Shown here: positions 26,002 through 34,020 of the stretch, piece after piece
How positions within the stretch are numbered: position 1 is the stretch's first letter
Layout of the letters: the number at the start of each line of letters is the position of its first letter
Assembly: GCA_018268075.1 (NCBI GenBank)
Contig: JAFDXH010000061.1
Span: 1-43,237 of the forward strand
Reading direction: 5' to 3'
DNA from: Bacteroidota bacterium
Lineage (GTDB): Bacteria > Bacteroidota > Bacteroidia > Chitinophagales > Chitinophagaceae
Length of the DNA: 43,237 nt
The notes under the pieces: model-generated
Told to the model about the DNA's origin: nothing
The model's input: the letters and a program-made list of their open reading frames with translations, nothing else
Databases searched by the model: none
Position numbers and translations under genes: made by a program

Positions 26002-26739
26002 TTAATGTTTTGTCAATGGTAATGCAGCAAACCACCTGGCAAAGGTTTCCCACCCGGGAATGGATATCTGGAAATATATAATAGAATGGACCATGATAAG
26101 TAAACCCAGTATCAATGGAAATACCCAAAGGCCGCTCCTTTGTTTGCGCTCAATAATAATGAGGGCAATGAGTATTGAATATATAATGCCAATGGTAGTA
26201 AAAAAGGCTGCAAGGCCATCACCACCCGGAAATACAGCATAATTTAAAAACCTGATAAGCGGCGGTTCAATGAAAGCGATACCTGTACAAATCATTGCCC
26301 TGGCGTGAATATTTACATTATGCCGGTAACGGATTGCAATAATGTATGCTATGCCAATGATGAATAAATCTTTGAATGGAACAACCAAACTTGGCCCATA
26401 AAATTTTTCATTATTTTTTATCTGTACATGCTTTTCCATCTGGTAATGCCTGAGCAATATCACCGATAGGAATAACAGGGGCATTATTACGTACGACAGT
26501 TTTCCAATTGTCCTGTGTAGCGAAAGTTTTTTCTTTCGTATTAAAATTGGCTGAACAATCAAGAGAAGAAGCCACAGCGACATCATCGTGGCATGAAAAT
26601 GAAAATAGAATGGATACTTGTTTGTGCCGGTTGCAAATTTTGCAAAGTACGAAGGCCAGAAGCCCATCAGTACAATACATACAAGGGCCATGAAATAATA
26701 CCCTGATTTGTCGAACCTTATTTTTTGAGTGATTGCCAT
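26002..26739 (-). CDS. Multi-pass membrane protein of unknown function
   Basis: This 245-residue protein has about seven hydrophobic segments and short loops. Histidines lie near the membrane faces (FYFHFHATMMSLW, LSLHRTIGKLSY, NVNIHARAMIC, VHSIIYF), which recalls haem-binding or cytochrome b561-like proteins, but no definite family motif is visible. It has no signal peptide. It lies between the AmpG-like permease (75-base gap) and the dipeptidase (30-base gap) and is probably co-transcribed with them. I would not assign a function. Confidence 0.78.
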   Translation of the reverse strand: MAITQKIRFDKSGYYFMALVCIVLMGFWPSYFAKFATGTNKYPFYFHFHATMMSLWLLLLIVQPILIRKKKLSLHRTIGKLSYVIMPLLFLSVILLRHYQMEKHVQIKNNEKFYGPSLVVPFKDLFIIGIAYIIAIRYRHNVNIHARAMICTGIAFIEPPLIRFLNYAVFPGGDGLAAFFTTIGIIYSILIALIIIERKQRSGLWVFPLILGLLIMVHSIIYFQISIPGWETFARWFAALPLTKH

Positions 26740-26814
26740 CTTCTTTGTTTATTGTTTTGGTAAATATTAAGTGTTGAAAGTATGATGTAAAATAGTTCTC
26801 TTTTTATTTTGGTT

Positions 26815-28032
26815 TTATTCAACAATTGCCGGAATCAGATTCTTATACCTCATCCGTTTTAAAACCAGGTAGAAAATAATTACAAATAAAATTCCCACAA
26901 ACGCTTCTGCAGTGAGCATATAGCGGCTTCCAAATTTATCATGCGTCCAGCCATCAAATGTAGTCATATATACAACGGGTAAATTACCAAGAGAAGACAG
27001 TAAAGAATATTTGGTAGCTACATGTTTTTTGCCAATCACAAAAAATAAAGTGGCTGTATAAGCCGCATACATCAGGCCCGTGCAGAAGCCATAAGTAAGC
27101 ACCCCGGCAATATACACTATAGGCTGGTAGGGCATTACAGCCATTATTATGGTAACTGCCGCACAGATTACTCCACTACCGAGGTAAGCAATCCATACGC
27201 CCCATCGGTCTGCAATAAAACCTCCGGCTATACATCCAACCGCACTTACTCCGCCACACAACAATCCCGTAACAAGCACCACGGTATCTGCATCTGTTTT
27301 CCAATCTTTAGCCACAGCCGACCATAAATTAGCCATAGCGCCGGTGCCAATAGGCATGATAATAAGTATCATTACAAACAAGGCTACTGGCAATTTTATC
27401 ATCGAAAAAATATCTTTCCCCATCACTTTTATTTCCTGTGCCATTGTTTTTCCTTTCAGATGCGGTATATCTTTTATCACGAGCATTACCAAAGCGAAGA
27501 GAATAGAAACCACACAAAGCATTATCCCTGAGATAGTGAGATTATAATGCGTGGCAAGCCACAGACCTATGCCACCTCCAAAACCGGTACCGGCAAGGCT
27601 CCCGGCCTGGTACCATCCGGATGCTTCGCCTTTCTTATTTTCCGGAATGCGTTTAGCCATCATTCCATTAATAGGCAAGAGCGTGATGGTAGCTGCTACC
27701 TGCGATATGAAAACCACCACCATAAGCAATGTGGCACCCTTTACGGTAAATGGAATAAAACAAAGCAGTAATAATGTAGCGATGGAAACGGTGAGGCTTA
27801 ACCAAAACCATTTGTGTAAACTAAGGGATAAATCAACCACTGGCCCCCAAACAAACCGCCAAAGATTTGCCGAAAGCCCTACGGCTACTATGCCTGCAGT
27901 GAGCGCTACAGAGAAACCATTTTGAGTTAATAAAAATGGTAAAGCCACTGTAACAAATCCCTGGCTGATACCCATAGGCATGATTAAGAAAAACATGTAA
28001 TAGGGCTTTGTGTATTCCTGAGAATGTGCCAT
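26815..28032 (-). CDS. MFS permease resembling AmpG (muropeptide permease type)
   Basis: This 405-residue protein has about 12 membrane segments. The opening (GFVTVALPFLLTQNGFSVAL, LRFVWGP-like NLWRFVWGPVVD) and TLLPINGMMAKRIPENKKGEA with GWYQAGSLAGTGFGGG follow the pattern of the AmpG/acetyl-CoA-transporter branch of the MFS. AmpG imports anhydromuropeptides. Length and topology fit, but there is no AmpG partner such as AmpD or NagZ in the window. With an M19 dipeptidase and a D-aminoacylase-like enzyme downstream, uptake of D-residue peptides or muropeptide pieces is attractive but only inferred. It is preceded by the 279-bp tandem repeat region. Confidence 0.83.
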   Translation of the reverse strand: MAHSQEYTKPYYMFFLIMPMGISQGFVTVALPFLLTQNGFSVALTAGIVAVGLSANLWRFVWGPVVDLSLSLHKWFWLSLTVSIATLLLLCFIPFTVKGATLLMVVVFISQVAATITLLPINGMMAKRIPENKKGEASGWYQAGSLAGTGFGGGIGLWLATHYNLTISGIMLCVVSILFALVMLVIKDIPHLKGKTMAQEIKVMGKDIFSMIKLPVALFVMILIIMPIGTGAMANLWSAVAKDWKTDADTVVLVTGLLCGGVSAVGCIAGGFIADRWGVWIAYLGSGVICAAVTIIMAVMPYQPIVYIAGVLTYGFCTGLMYAAYTATLFFVIGKKHVATKYSLLSSLGNLPVVYMTTFDGWTHDKFGSRYMLTAEAFVGILFVIIFYLVLKRMRYKNLIPAIVE

Positions 28033-28129
28033 CGTTTAATTATAAGTTGATTAAGATTTTTTTTCATTAATATTTTGTGATGCTGTGTTGTCAATATTTT
28101 CAGCGTTTGGGGCTATTTTGCTGTATTAT

Positions 28130-28850
28130 AAATCCGGATAATGATGAACTTCCATATTTTTTATTTTATAAATTCTTAAGTCTTTCGTTTTATCCATTTG
28201 GCTAAAGCCGGTTGAGGTGCTATTCATTACCACAGGCTTAAGCCTGTGGTAACTAAAAATTGCTGTAGTAGGCTTTAGCCAAAATGGAATATTTTCTCTA
28301 ATGATTTTTATTAATTGCTTTCTTCTATCAAAAAACCTCTGGCTTGCTTCAAAAGATATCAATGGAAATTCCAAGAAATATTTATTGAAAATTTTCTTCT
28401 TATACTGCAGGTCAGGATGATGATGAACTTCCATATTCTTATTTTATAATTTCTTAATTCTATAGTTTTTACCCCTTTGGCTAAAGCCGGTTGAGGTGCT
28501 ATTCATTACCACAGGATTAAGCCTGTGGTAATGGAAAAATGATATAATTGGCTTTAGCCAAAATGAAATATTTTCTTTTATAACTTTTATTAATTGCTTT
28601 GTTTTATCAATAAACCTCTGACCTACTTCAAAAGATATCAATGGAAATTCCAAGAAATATTTATTGAAATATTTCTTCTTGTGATGCAGGGCAGAATGAT
28701 GACGAACTTCCATATTTTTATTTTATAATTTCTTAATTCTATAGTTTTTATCCATTTGGCTAAAGCCGGTTGAGGTGCTATTCATTACCACAGGCTTAAG
28801 CCTGTGGTAATGGAAAAATGAAATAATTGGCTTTAGCCAAAATGAAACAC
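28130..28850. repeat. 279-bp tandem repeat, about 2.6 copies, gene fragment plus REP palindromes
   Basis: Equivalent points recur exactly 279 bases apart: CAT start-codon complements at 28153, 28432 and 28711, and CCACAGGCTTAAGCCTGTGG-type hairpins at 28230, 28509 (one change) and 28788. Each unit holds TTTGGCTAAAGCCGG, the hairpin, the inverted GGCTTTAGCCAAAATG and, on the minus strand, a decayed coding fragment starting MEVxHHxxL and reading NKYFLEFPLISFE. That fragment resembles the start of the membrane protein at 8505-9263. Since 279 is a multiple of three the frame is kept between units. I read it as tandem duplication of a gene remnant plus REP pair, not as genes. Confidence 0.88.
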
Positions 28851-29023
28851 GCTTGTTTTTCAATTTCATACTTTTACTTTTTTAGCGATACTCATTAGCA
28901 TTACTGCAAAGTGATTTCATTAGAGATTGTTTTTAAACTGATGCCAAACAAATGCAGTAACAAACCCTATAAGTACATAAATAATCATCTTGAATATTCT
29001 TTGCTTTGCCAATGGAATCAATG
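28851..29023. other. Gap between tandem repeat and NTF2-like gene
   Basis: This stretch is mostly A/T-rich spacer. On the minus strand ATG 28988-28986 opens a 22-codon frame ending at 28922-28920 (MIIYVLIGFVTAFVWHQF...), a single hydrophobic helix. It may be a small membrane peptide or chance. Confidence 0.35.
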
Positions 29024-29557
29024 CTATTTTTTAAATTTTAGCATAATCGAATCTTCCTCCGCCGCTTTCATTTTTGTTACTGTATCCATAATACTATTGG
29101 GAACTGTAGCCGATAAAATATACTGCGCTATTTTCCATTCGTCGCCCTGCTTTACCAACACACCTGAGCCTCTGCAAATTTTCATTTGAGTACTTAATAA
29201 TTCATCAAACCATGCTGTATTGCCGGTTTTATCAAAATAAATATGCCGCTGCAGAGAAGTGAAATTCCATGCCTTACCTTTATCAAAGAAGGGTTTGGAA
29301 TATGCCATAAATTCTTTTTTCGTCCATCTCTCAGTTGCATCTGTGCCTGTGAAGATGGCATCATCGGTATAAAAATTGAAGTATGAATTGAAGTCTGCTT
29401 TTGCGGCAGCCTTGTTAAAAGAATCAAGTATTATATTAATTTGCTGTTGCTCTTTTGCTGTATCAATTTTTAAAGCTTCGGATGTTATACCTGGCTGGTT
29501 GCAGGAAAATAGAGAAGCAATAAAAATAAAAACAAAAAGCCCTGTAATTTTCTTCAT
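29024..29557 (-). CDS. NTF2-like (SnoaL_3/DUF4440-type) lipoprotein
   Basis: This 177-residue protein has a lipoprotein signal (FVFIFIASLFSCNQ, Cys at about 19). The rest is a single NTF2 fold: helix INIILDSFNKAAAKADFNSY, then FYTDDAIFTGTDATERW and FMAYSKPFF, and the strand segments FDKTGNTAWFDEL and SGVLVKQGDEWKIAQY. Such domains act as small hydrolases or ketosteroid-isomerase-like enzymes, or as ligand-binding proteins; no catalytic set is evident here. It follows the RidA-like lipoprotein by 65 bases, with a terminator-like hairpin between them. It is one of several exported NTF2-like proteins in the window. Confidence 0.85.
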   Translation of the reverse strand: MKKITGLFVFIFIASLFSCNQPGITSEALKIDTAKEQQQINIILDSFNKAAAKADFNSYFNFYTDDAIFTGTDATERWTKKEFMAYSKPFFDKGKAWNFTSLQRHIYFDKTGNTAWFDELLSTQMKICRGSGVLVKQGDEWKIAQYILSATVPNSIMDTVTKMKAAEEDSIMLKFKK

Positions 29558-29587
29558 GGTAAATAAATTATTGTTGTTTTAATTAAG

Positions 29588-29609
29588 AACGGCTGCATGT
29601 GCAGCCGTT
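29588..29609 (-). terminator. Palindrome, probable terminator after the RidA-like gene
   Basis: AACGGCTGCA and TGCAGCCGTT (29588-29597 and 29600-29609) form a 10-base-pair stem with a 2-base loop, 14 bases past the stop of the RidA-like gene. The sequence that follows on the minus strand (CTTAATTAAAAC) has only a weak T-run, so termination may be partial. Confidence 0.6.
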
Positions 29610-29622
29610 TTATGTTGTAAGT

Positions 29623-30126
29623 TTATTTATGTACTTCCATATCTATCTCTATCAATTGCCCAACTAACGCCAATTCTTTCACACCAAGCCAATTACCAGC
29701 GGGAAAATGCTTTTTATACAAGCCTGCCCTGTACCCACATACTTTTATAAACTCCTGCATGTTGGTGGTAAAGATATTTTCAACAACTACATCATCGTAT
29801 GTACAGCCGAAATGCGCCAATATTTTTTCAAGATCGCTGTAGCAGTTTTTCATTTGCTGTTCCAGGTTGCCGGGTGCTAAGAGGTTGCCTGCGCTGTCCA
29901 TGCTTACCGCCCCGGATATTTTAATTACATTTCCTATTTTCACAGCATGACTATACCCATACGTTTTTTCTAACTCGGGGCGGTACAAATAAAATTCGGC
30001 GGTGTCAGTCTTTGCTTTCTCAATGTGACTGTTTTCTGCAACCGCTGATTGATTGCCGGTATTGCAGCTATTAAGAATGGTAATGCCAATTAAGAGGGCT
30101 GCTGCGAATAAGAGATTTTTTTTCAT
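29623..30126 (-). CDS. RidA-like (YjgF/UK114) lipoprotein, key arginine missing
   Basis: The start is set at ATG 30126-30124, where MKKNLLFAAALLIGITILNSC is a lipoprotein signal; the in-frame ATG at 30177 adds only a hydrophilic leader. The mature part has the RidA fold: YSHAVKIGNVIKISGAVSMD, QMKNCYSDLEKILAHFGC, DVVVENIFTTN and VGQLIEIDMEV. Typical RidA proteins are cytosolic enamine/imine deaminases with an essential Arg in a PARSxV motif. At that place this one reads GNWLGVKEL, so the Arg is absent. Export and loss of the Arg argue against classical RidA activity; a binding or other role is more likely. It follows the APC permease by 59 bases. Confidence 0.87.
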   Translation of the reverse strand: MKKNLLFAAALLIGITILNSCNTGNQSAVAENSHIEKAKTDTAEFYLYRPELEKTYGYSHAVKIGNVIKISGAVSMDSAGNLLAPGNLEQQMKNCYSDLEKILAHFGCTYDDVVVENIFTTNMQEFIKVCGYRAGLYKKHFPAGNWLGVKELALVGQLIEIDMEVHK

Positions 30127-30185
30127 GTTTTGTGTTTTTAAATTGTTTTTTAAGCTGGAACTCTTGTTAGCAGCCATTTTTTTTA

Positions 30186-31505
30186 CTAAACTGTTTCAAC
30201 AATTATGTTTTTATTTTTGAACCATTTTGTTACGAAATAAATAATTACGACGATACCAATAAATATGAGGGTAGAAAGAATTTCCCACTTACCTAAACTT
30301 GTAAGCAGCCATACTATAGCGGCTATGGCTACCACGGGTGTAACCAATCCACCCGGCGCTTTAAAATATTTTTCTTCTCCTGCTATTTTTTTCTTTCTTA
30401 ATTTGATGGTAGCCAAAACAACTGCGAGGTAAATGAGCAAAGCAATAGCGCTCGACATAATGGCTAATTGCTGAAATCCTCCGGTAACGGAAAAAATAAA
30501 TATCAACGTGCCGTAAACTATTATGGCCATATAGGGTGTGGCAAACTTAGGATGTACTTTAGTCAAAATTTTGGGGAATGTTCCATCATTCGCACCGGCA
30601 AAGAGCGACCTTGGTGTACAGAGTATATCAAGGGTTACATTTCCAAAAGAAGATAATGCAGCACAAAGCAATAAAATAGTGGCTCCTACCGGTCCAATAA
30701 TTTTTTCAGCGACTGCCGCTAAAGGGGCATCTTTAAATATGGACATTTGTGTGCCCAGCACACCTTGTGCTACTGTTTGTAAAAGTATATACACCAATAA
30801 AATCACTATCCCTCCAATACAAATACTAAGAGGCACGGTACGTTTTGGGTTTTTTATTTCTCCACTAGCCCCAAGAGCCACTTCAAAGCCGGCAAAAGCA
30901 AAAAATAAAATGAGTGTAGTATCACTAAATGTTTTAAGGGATGGTAAATGTTCCCAATGCAGATTAGATCCCTTTATGTACCCGATACCGAAAACGATAA
31001 TACCCAATAGCGGAAGCATTTTTATTACTATGATGGCTTTTACAAAACTCACACTTTGCTTCGCTCCAAATACATTTAAAAGTATCATAAACAAAATCAT
31101 TACAAAAAACAGCAGGCCTCGGACAAGTGGATTTGTAAATACAGGGAATAATACAGACAATGAATCTGCAACAATGTTTATTACGGCAGCGCTACCTAAT
31201 ATGCCCCACCCAAAAAAATACAACCAGTTAATAATATAGCCGGCAAGATTTCCAAATGCCGCTTCTACATAAGCATAAGAGCCGCCACTGGTAGTAATGC
31301 GGCTTCCAATTTCTGCATAGCAAAGCATAATGGTTGCCAGCAACACACCGCAAACAATATAAGAAACTATCCCAAATGCGCCCAATGAGATACCCACTGT
31401 TGCAGGAAGCACAAAAATGCCTACACCAATCACTCCGCTAATGATAGAGAGTGTTAATCCTGACACGCCAATAACTCGTTTTAAGCCTTCGTTAGAATTT
31501 GTCAT
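30186..31505 (-). CDS. APC-superfamily amino-acid permease (first copy)
   Basis: This 439-residue protein has 12 or so membrane helices and the APC hallmarks: LTLSIISGVIGVGIFVLP (helix 1 with the unwound GVGIF), YAEIGSRITTSGGSYAYVEAAFG (helix 2-3) and FFAFAGFEVALGASGEIKNPKRTVP (helix 6). Helix 10 or so shows LATIKLRKKK after it. This arrangement is found in amino-acid/polyamine antiporters and permeases. It is followed by the RidA-like lipoprotein and preceded by the sterol-desaturase-type gene. It is clearly paralogous to 36668-38023, but the substrate is not readable. Confidence 0.9.
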   Translation of the reverse strand: MTNSNEGLKRVIGVSGLTLSIISGVIGVGIFVLPATVGISLGAFGIVSYIVCGVLLATIMLCYAEIGSRITTSGGSYAYVEAAFGNLAGYIINWLYFFGWGILGSAAVINIVADSLSVLFPVFTNPLVRGLLFFVMILFMILLNVFGAKQSVSFVKAIIVIKMLPLLGIIVFGIGYIKGSNLHWEHLPSLKTFSDTTLILFFAFAGFEVALGASGEIKNPKRTVPLSICIGGIVILLVYILLQTVAQGVLGTQMSIFKDAPLAAVAEKIIGPVGATILLLCAALSSFGNVTLDILCTPRSLFAGANDGTFPKILTKVHPKFATPYMAIIVYGTLIFIFSVTGGFQQLAIMSSAIALLIYLAVVLATIKLRKKKIAGEEKYFKAPGGLVTPVVAIAAIVWLLTSLGKWEILSTLIFIGIVVIIYFVTKWFKNKNIIVETV

Positions 31506-31608
31506 TCGTAAGTTTTAGTAATGAATATTTTTTGAATTAAAAATGCTTGGTAATTTTTTATTTTTTTTGGTTGATGATTGAATTGTTTTATTGAAAAGGA
31601 AAAGCAGT

Positions 31609-32406
31609 TTATTTTTTGATATTAATGAAAGGGCTTTTGAGCAAAAACCAGAATGTTTGCTTTGTTGGCTCATCAAATTCTTTCAGTCCATATTTTATTT
31701 CTGTTACGGGAATTTTCCTGAATGTCTTAAATAGTTTATCCCAAAAGATAAACATCAGTCCATAATTTGAATCGGTATATTCCTGTTCCTGATGATGATG
31801 TATCTTATGAAAGTTCGGCGAAACAATTATTTTCCCAAACGTTTTATCAAACCATGCAGGCATAATAAAATCAGAATGATGCAGCACTAATAAGGGAATG
31901 TATAGAATAAGCCATAGCACTAAAATGGTACCATCGAGCCCGAAAAGCACCACTGCCGTAACGCCTGCTACATTATCCAAAACAGCGTCCAGCGGATGAA
32001 ACCTGTAAGTGGTAGCGCTGTCCATTGTAGTATCGCTGTGATGTACCCGGTGCAACCGCCAGAACAATCCCCAGGTATGATTGAGGCGGTGTTGCCAATA
32101 ACTAACCATGTCAATACAAAAAATACCAAGGATCACTTTTAGGTAATACGGAACATGAATGTTATTAAAAAGGCCAATCTTGTTGGCATCTGTCCAGTTT
32201 AAACATTTAACAACCAAAGTAGCAAGCCCGTAATTGATAGCCACATATCCTAGCTGAAGAAAAATACTGCCTGTTAAATGTGGTGTTCTTTTAAAAAGTG
32301 ATTTAACGTTGGCAAATAATTGTTCAAAAGAAAAAAGCAATGCCAATATTCCGGCCATTAAAATGTCGGGGTTAATGTTGGTGATGAATTGAAAAATTTT
32401 TTCCAT
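31609..32406 (-). CDS. Sterol desaturase / fatty acid hydroxylase family membrane protein
   Basis: This 265-residue protein has four or five membrane segments and the eight-histidine diiron motifs of the family: H106-x3-H110 (WQHRLNH), H119-x2-H122-H123 (LHRVHHSD), and the C-terminal HKIHHHQ. The neighbouring RFHPLDA adds another conserved His. Such enzymes hydroxylate or desaturate lipids, sterol-like or carotenoid substrates with O2. All metal ligands are present, so it is probably active. It follows the esterase by 75 bases. It does not obviously fit a peptide pathway and may instead modify membrane lipid or ornithine lipid. Confidence 0.9.
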   Translation of the reverse strand: MEKIFQFITNINPDILMAGILALLFSFEQLFANVKSLFKRTPHLTGSIFLQLGYVAINYGLATLVVKCLNWTDANKIGLFNNIHVPYYLKVILGIFCIDMVSYWQHRLNHTWGLFWRLHRVHHSDTTMDSATTYRFHPLDAVLDNVAGVTAVVLFGLDGTILVLWLILYIPLLVLHHSDFIMPAWFDKTFGKIIVSPNFHKIHHHQEQEYTDSNYGLMFIFWDKLFKTFRKIPVTEIKYGLKEFDEPTKQTFWFLLKSPFINIKK

Positions 32407-32481
32407 TTTTGTTTTAGTTTGTTTTGGTTATCGCTGATTGCCTGCCCTGCTGGCTTTACGTTTGCAGGTATTAGTTAGTAT

Positions 32482-33390
32482 TTATTTTCTTTTGGGTTTA
32501 TACAATACCCTGAGTGTACGGCTGATCGAAGCCGGCACAACAGAAAAATGTCCCTCGTCTTCAAATATTTGAGAAGTTAGGGTGAGTCCTGAATAATGAT
32601 GTGTCTTAAGTGAATCTGCAAATGCCGTCATCTTGGTCACCATTGATTCACCTTCTTTATTGCCTACGGTAATAAAAACCTGTGCATTCAGGGTTCTATT
32701 TTTTTCAGCAAAGAATTTTTCGGTTTCAAAAATTTTTTCATTATCCCACCATAAAGACGGACTGTTGATTCCGTATCTGTTAAACAACTGTGGCTCCTGC
32801 AATAAACAATAGGTGGCAAACAATCCTCCATAAGAATGTCCTTCAATTCCTCTGTCATCATTTACATGGTAATTCTTCTCAACAAATGGTATTATCTCAT
32901 TTTTAATAATGGTCAAAAATTCTTTCGCTCCACCGGATTGTAAAGAGCCTGCCTTTAAGTTGAGCATTGCTAAAAAGGAACGGCTGGTATCGCTTGTATT
33001 ATCAGGTGAAGGTGTAAGATCGTGCCACCTACCGGTAAACCAGGGCTCGTACGATTTTTTCCAGTTATACCCAATCCCAACAATAATCACATCTTCAAGG
33101 CTGCCCGTAAAATCAAGAAGTTGCCTTGTAGAATGAGCGATTGGAAAAGTGTAATTCCCGTCTAACAGGTATAATACAGGATACTTAGTGGTATCTTTTT
33201 GAGAATAGTATTTTGGAAGCGACACAAATAGCTGATAGGCTTTATTGTTGATTTTAGACTTTAGCTGGTATTCCTGTTTTTGATTAATGACTGGTATAGA
33301 AGTTGTTTGAGCCATTGATTGTAAAGTGAAACCAATAAAGGCAAAAAGAGCCATTGTAATTTTGCTTGTAGGTAAATTGTATTTTGCCAT
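32482..33390 (-). CDS. Secreted esterase, PF00756 (esterase D / IroE-like)
   Basis: This 302-residue protein has a signal peptide (ITMALFAFIGFTLQSMAQ). The body follows the putative esterase family: FVSLPKYY, YPVLYLLDGNYTFP, VIIVGIGYNW, FLTIIKNEIIPFVEKNYHV and the nucleophile elbow GHSYGG with Ser186. The His lies in EDEGHFSVVP. Relatives include siderophore esterases, feruloyl esterases and S-formylglutathione hydrolases. It starts 31 bases after the SnoaL-like lipoprotein stop and probably shares its transcript. I infer periplasmic ester hydrolysis; there is no siderophore gene nearby to favour IroE. Confidence 0.88.
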   Translation of the reverse strand: MAKYNLPTSKITMALFAFIGFTLQSMAQTTSIPVINQKQEYQLKSKINNKAYQLFVSLPKYYSQKDTTKYPVLYLLDGNYTFPIAHSTRQLLDFTGSLEDVIIVGIGYNWKKSYEPWFTGRWHDLTPSPDNTSDTSRSFLAMLNLKAGSLQSGGAKEFLTIIKNEIIPFVEKNYHVNDDRGIEGHSYGGLFATYCLLQEPQLFNRYGINSPSLWWDNEKIFETEKFFAEKNRTLNAQVFITVGNKEGESMVTKMTAFADSLKTHHYSGLTLTSQIFEDEGHFSVVPASISRTLRVLYKPKRK

Positions 33391-33421
33391 TTTATTTTTT
33401 GAAATTCTCGTGAATGTTTAG

Positions 33422-33925
33422 TTACTTTTTTACTTCTAATTGATTGTTCAAACCCAATGCGTCCGGGAATCCCCACTGTTCTACTAATTTTCCGTTTGCT
33501 ATTCTGTAAATGGATGTTTCAAATATGGCAACATGAATTCCTGTTGAATCAAGCCCGTTAAATTTACCTTTTTGTGTTCCTGTTGATTTATATCTTGTTA
33601 CCACTTTGTCTCCTTCACTGATCATATCAACAATATCTTCATTCCAATCAGGAAATGATTTTCTATGGCTGGTAATTTCATTTTTTGCACCGTCAATTCC
33701 TTTCCACTCAATGCCGTTGATAAAATGGCAAACAAAGTTTGGTGACATTATTTTGTCTAAATCTGCTACGTTGCCGTTAGACCATATCTGATGATATTTT
33801 TTTATAATTTCCCTATTGGCGTCTAAATTATTTTTATTAGAACTGCAACTAAAAAAAAGAATACCAACTGTAAAAAATAATACTGAATAGAAAGTTTTTT
33901 TCATTTGATAATTTTTATTGTTCAA
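33422..33925 (-). CDS. SnoaL-like (NTF2 fold) lipoprotein
   Basis: This 167-residue protein has a lipoprotein signal (FFTVGILFFSCSS, Cys at about 27). The mature part fits the SnoaL/ester-cyclase pattern: IIKKYHQIWSNGNVADLDKI, MSPNFVCHFI, WKGIDGAKNEI, SFPDWNEDIVDMISEGDKVV, YKSTGTQKG and a terminal IANGKLVEQWGFPD. The Asp in the FPDW region matches where SnoaL enzymes keep an acid. The gene lies directly upstream of the esterase. Exported copies are common in Bacteroidota; their substrates are not known. Confidence 0.86.
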   Translation of the reverse strand: MNNKNYQMKKTFYSVLFFTVGILFFSCSSNKNNLDANREIIKKYHQIWSNGNVADLDKIMSPNFVCHFINGIEWKGIDGAKNEITSHRKSFPDWNEDIVDMISEGDKVVTRYKSTGTQKGKFNGLDSTGIHVAIFETSIYRIANGKLVEQWGFPDALGLNNQLEVKK

Positions 33926-34020
33926 GATATGTGTGAATAAGAATTTTGTTTTTATTACTGTTTATGTTGCCATTCATTTTGTGCCACAGGGTTTCAGCCA
34001 CGTGTGATACCCACCTATCT
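33926..34020. repeat. Degenerate family-B REP at the 3' side of RAYT2
   Basis: CCACAGGGTTTCAGCCACGTGTG at about 33984-34006 is a worn copy of the CACAGGGTTTCAACCCTGTG palindrome found upstream of RAYT2. It is followed by CCCACCTATCTTTAAAT, which runs into the RAYT2 stop. RAYT2 therefore has family-B palindromes on both sides. Confidence 0.65.

Noticed and set aside
28126-28713. Two short minus-strand open frames as genes
   Set aside because: They are fragments running through REP palindromes inside the 279-bp tandem repeat and lack the membrane segment of the intact relative.
30538-31239. Long plus-strand open frame (233 codons) opposite the APC permease
   Set aside because: It lies wholly antisense to a gene with clear APC motifs, and its product has no recognisable domain or neighbour logic.
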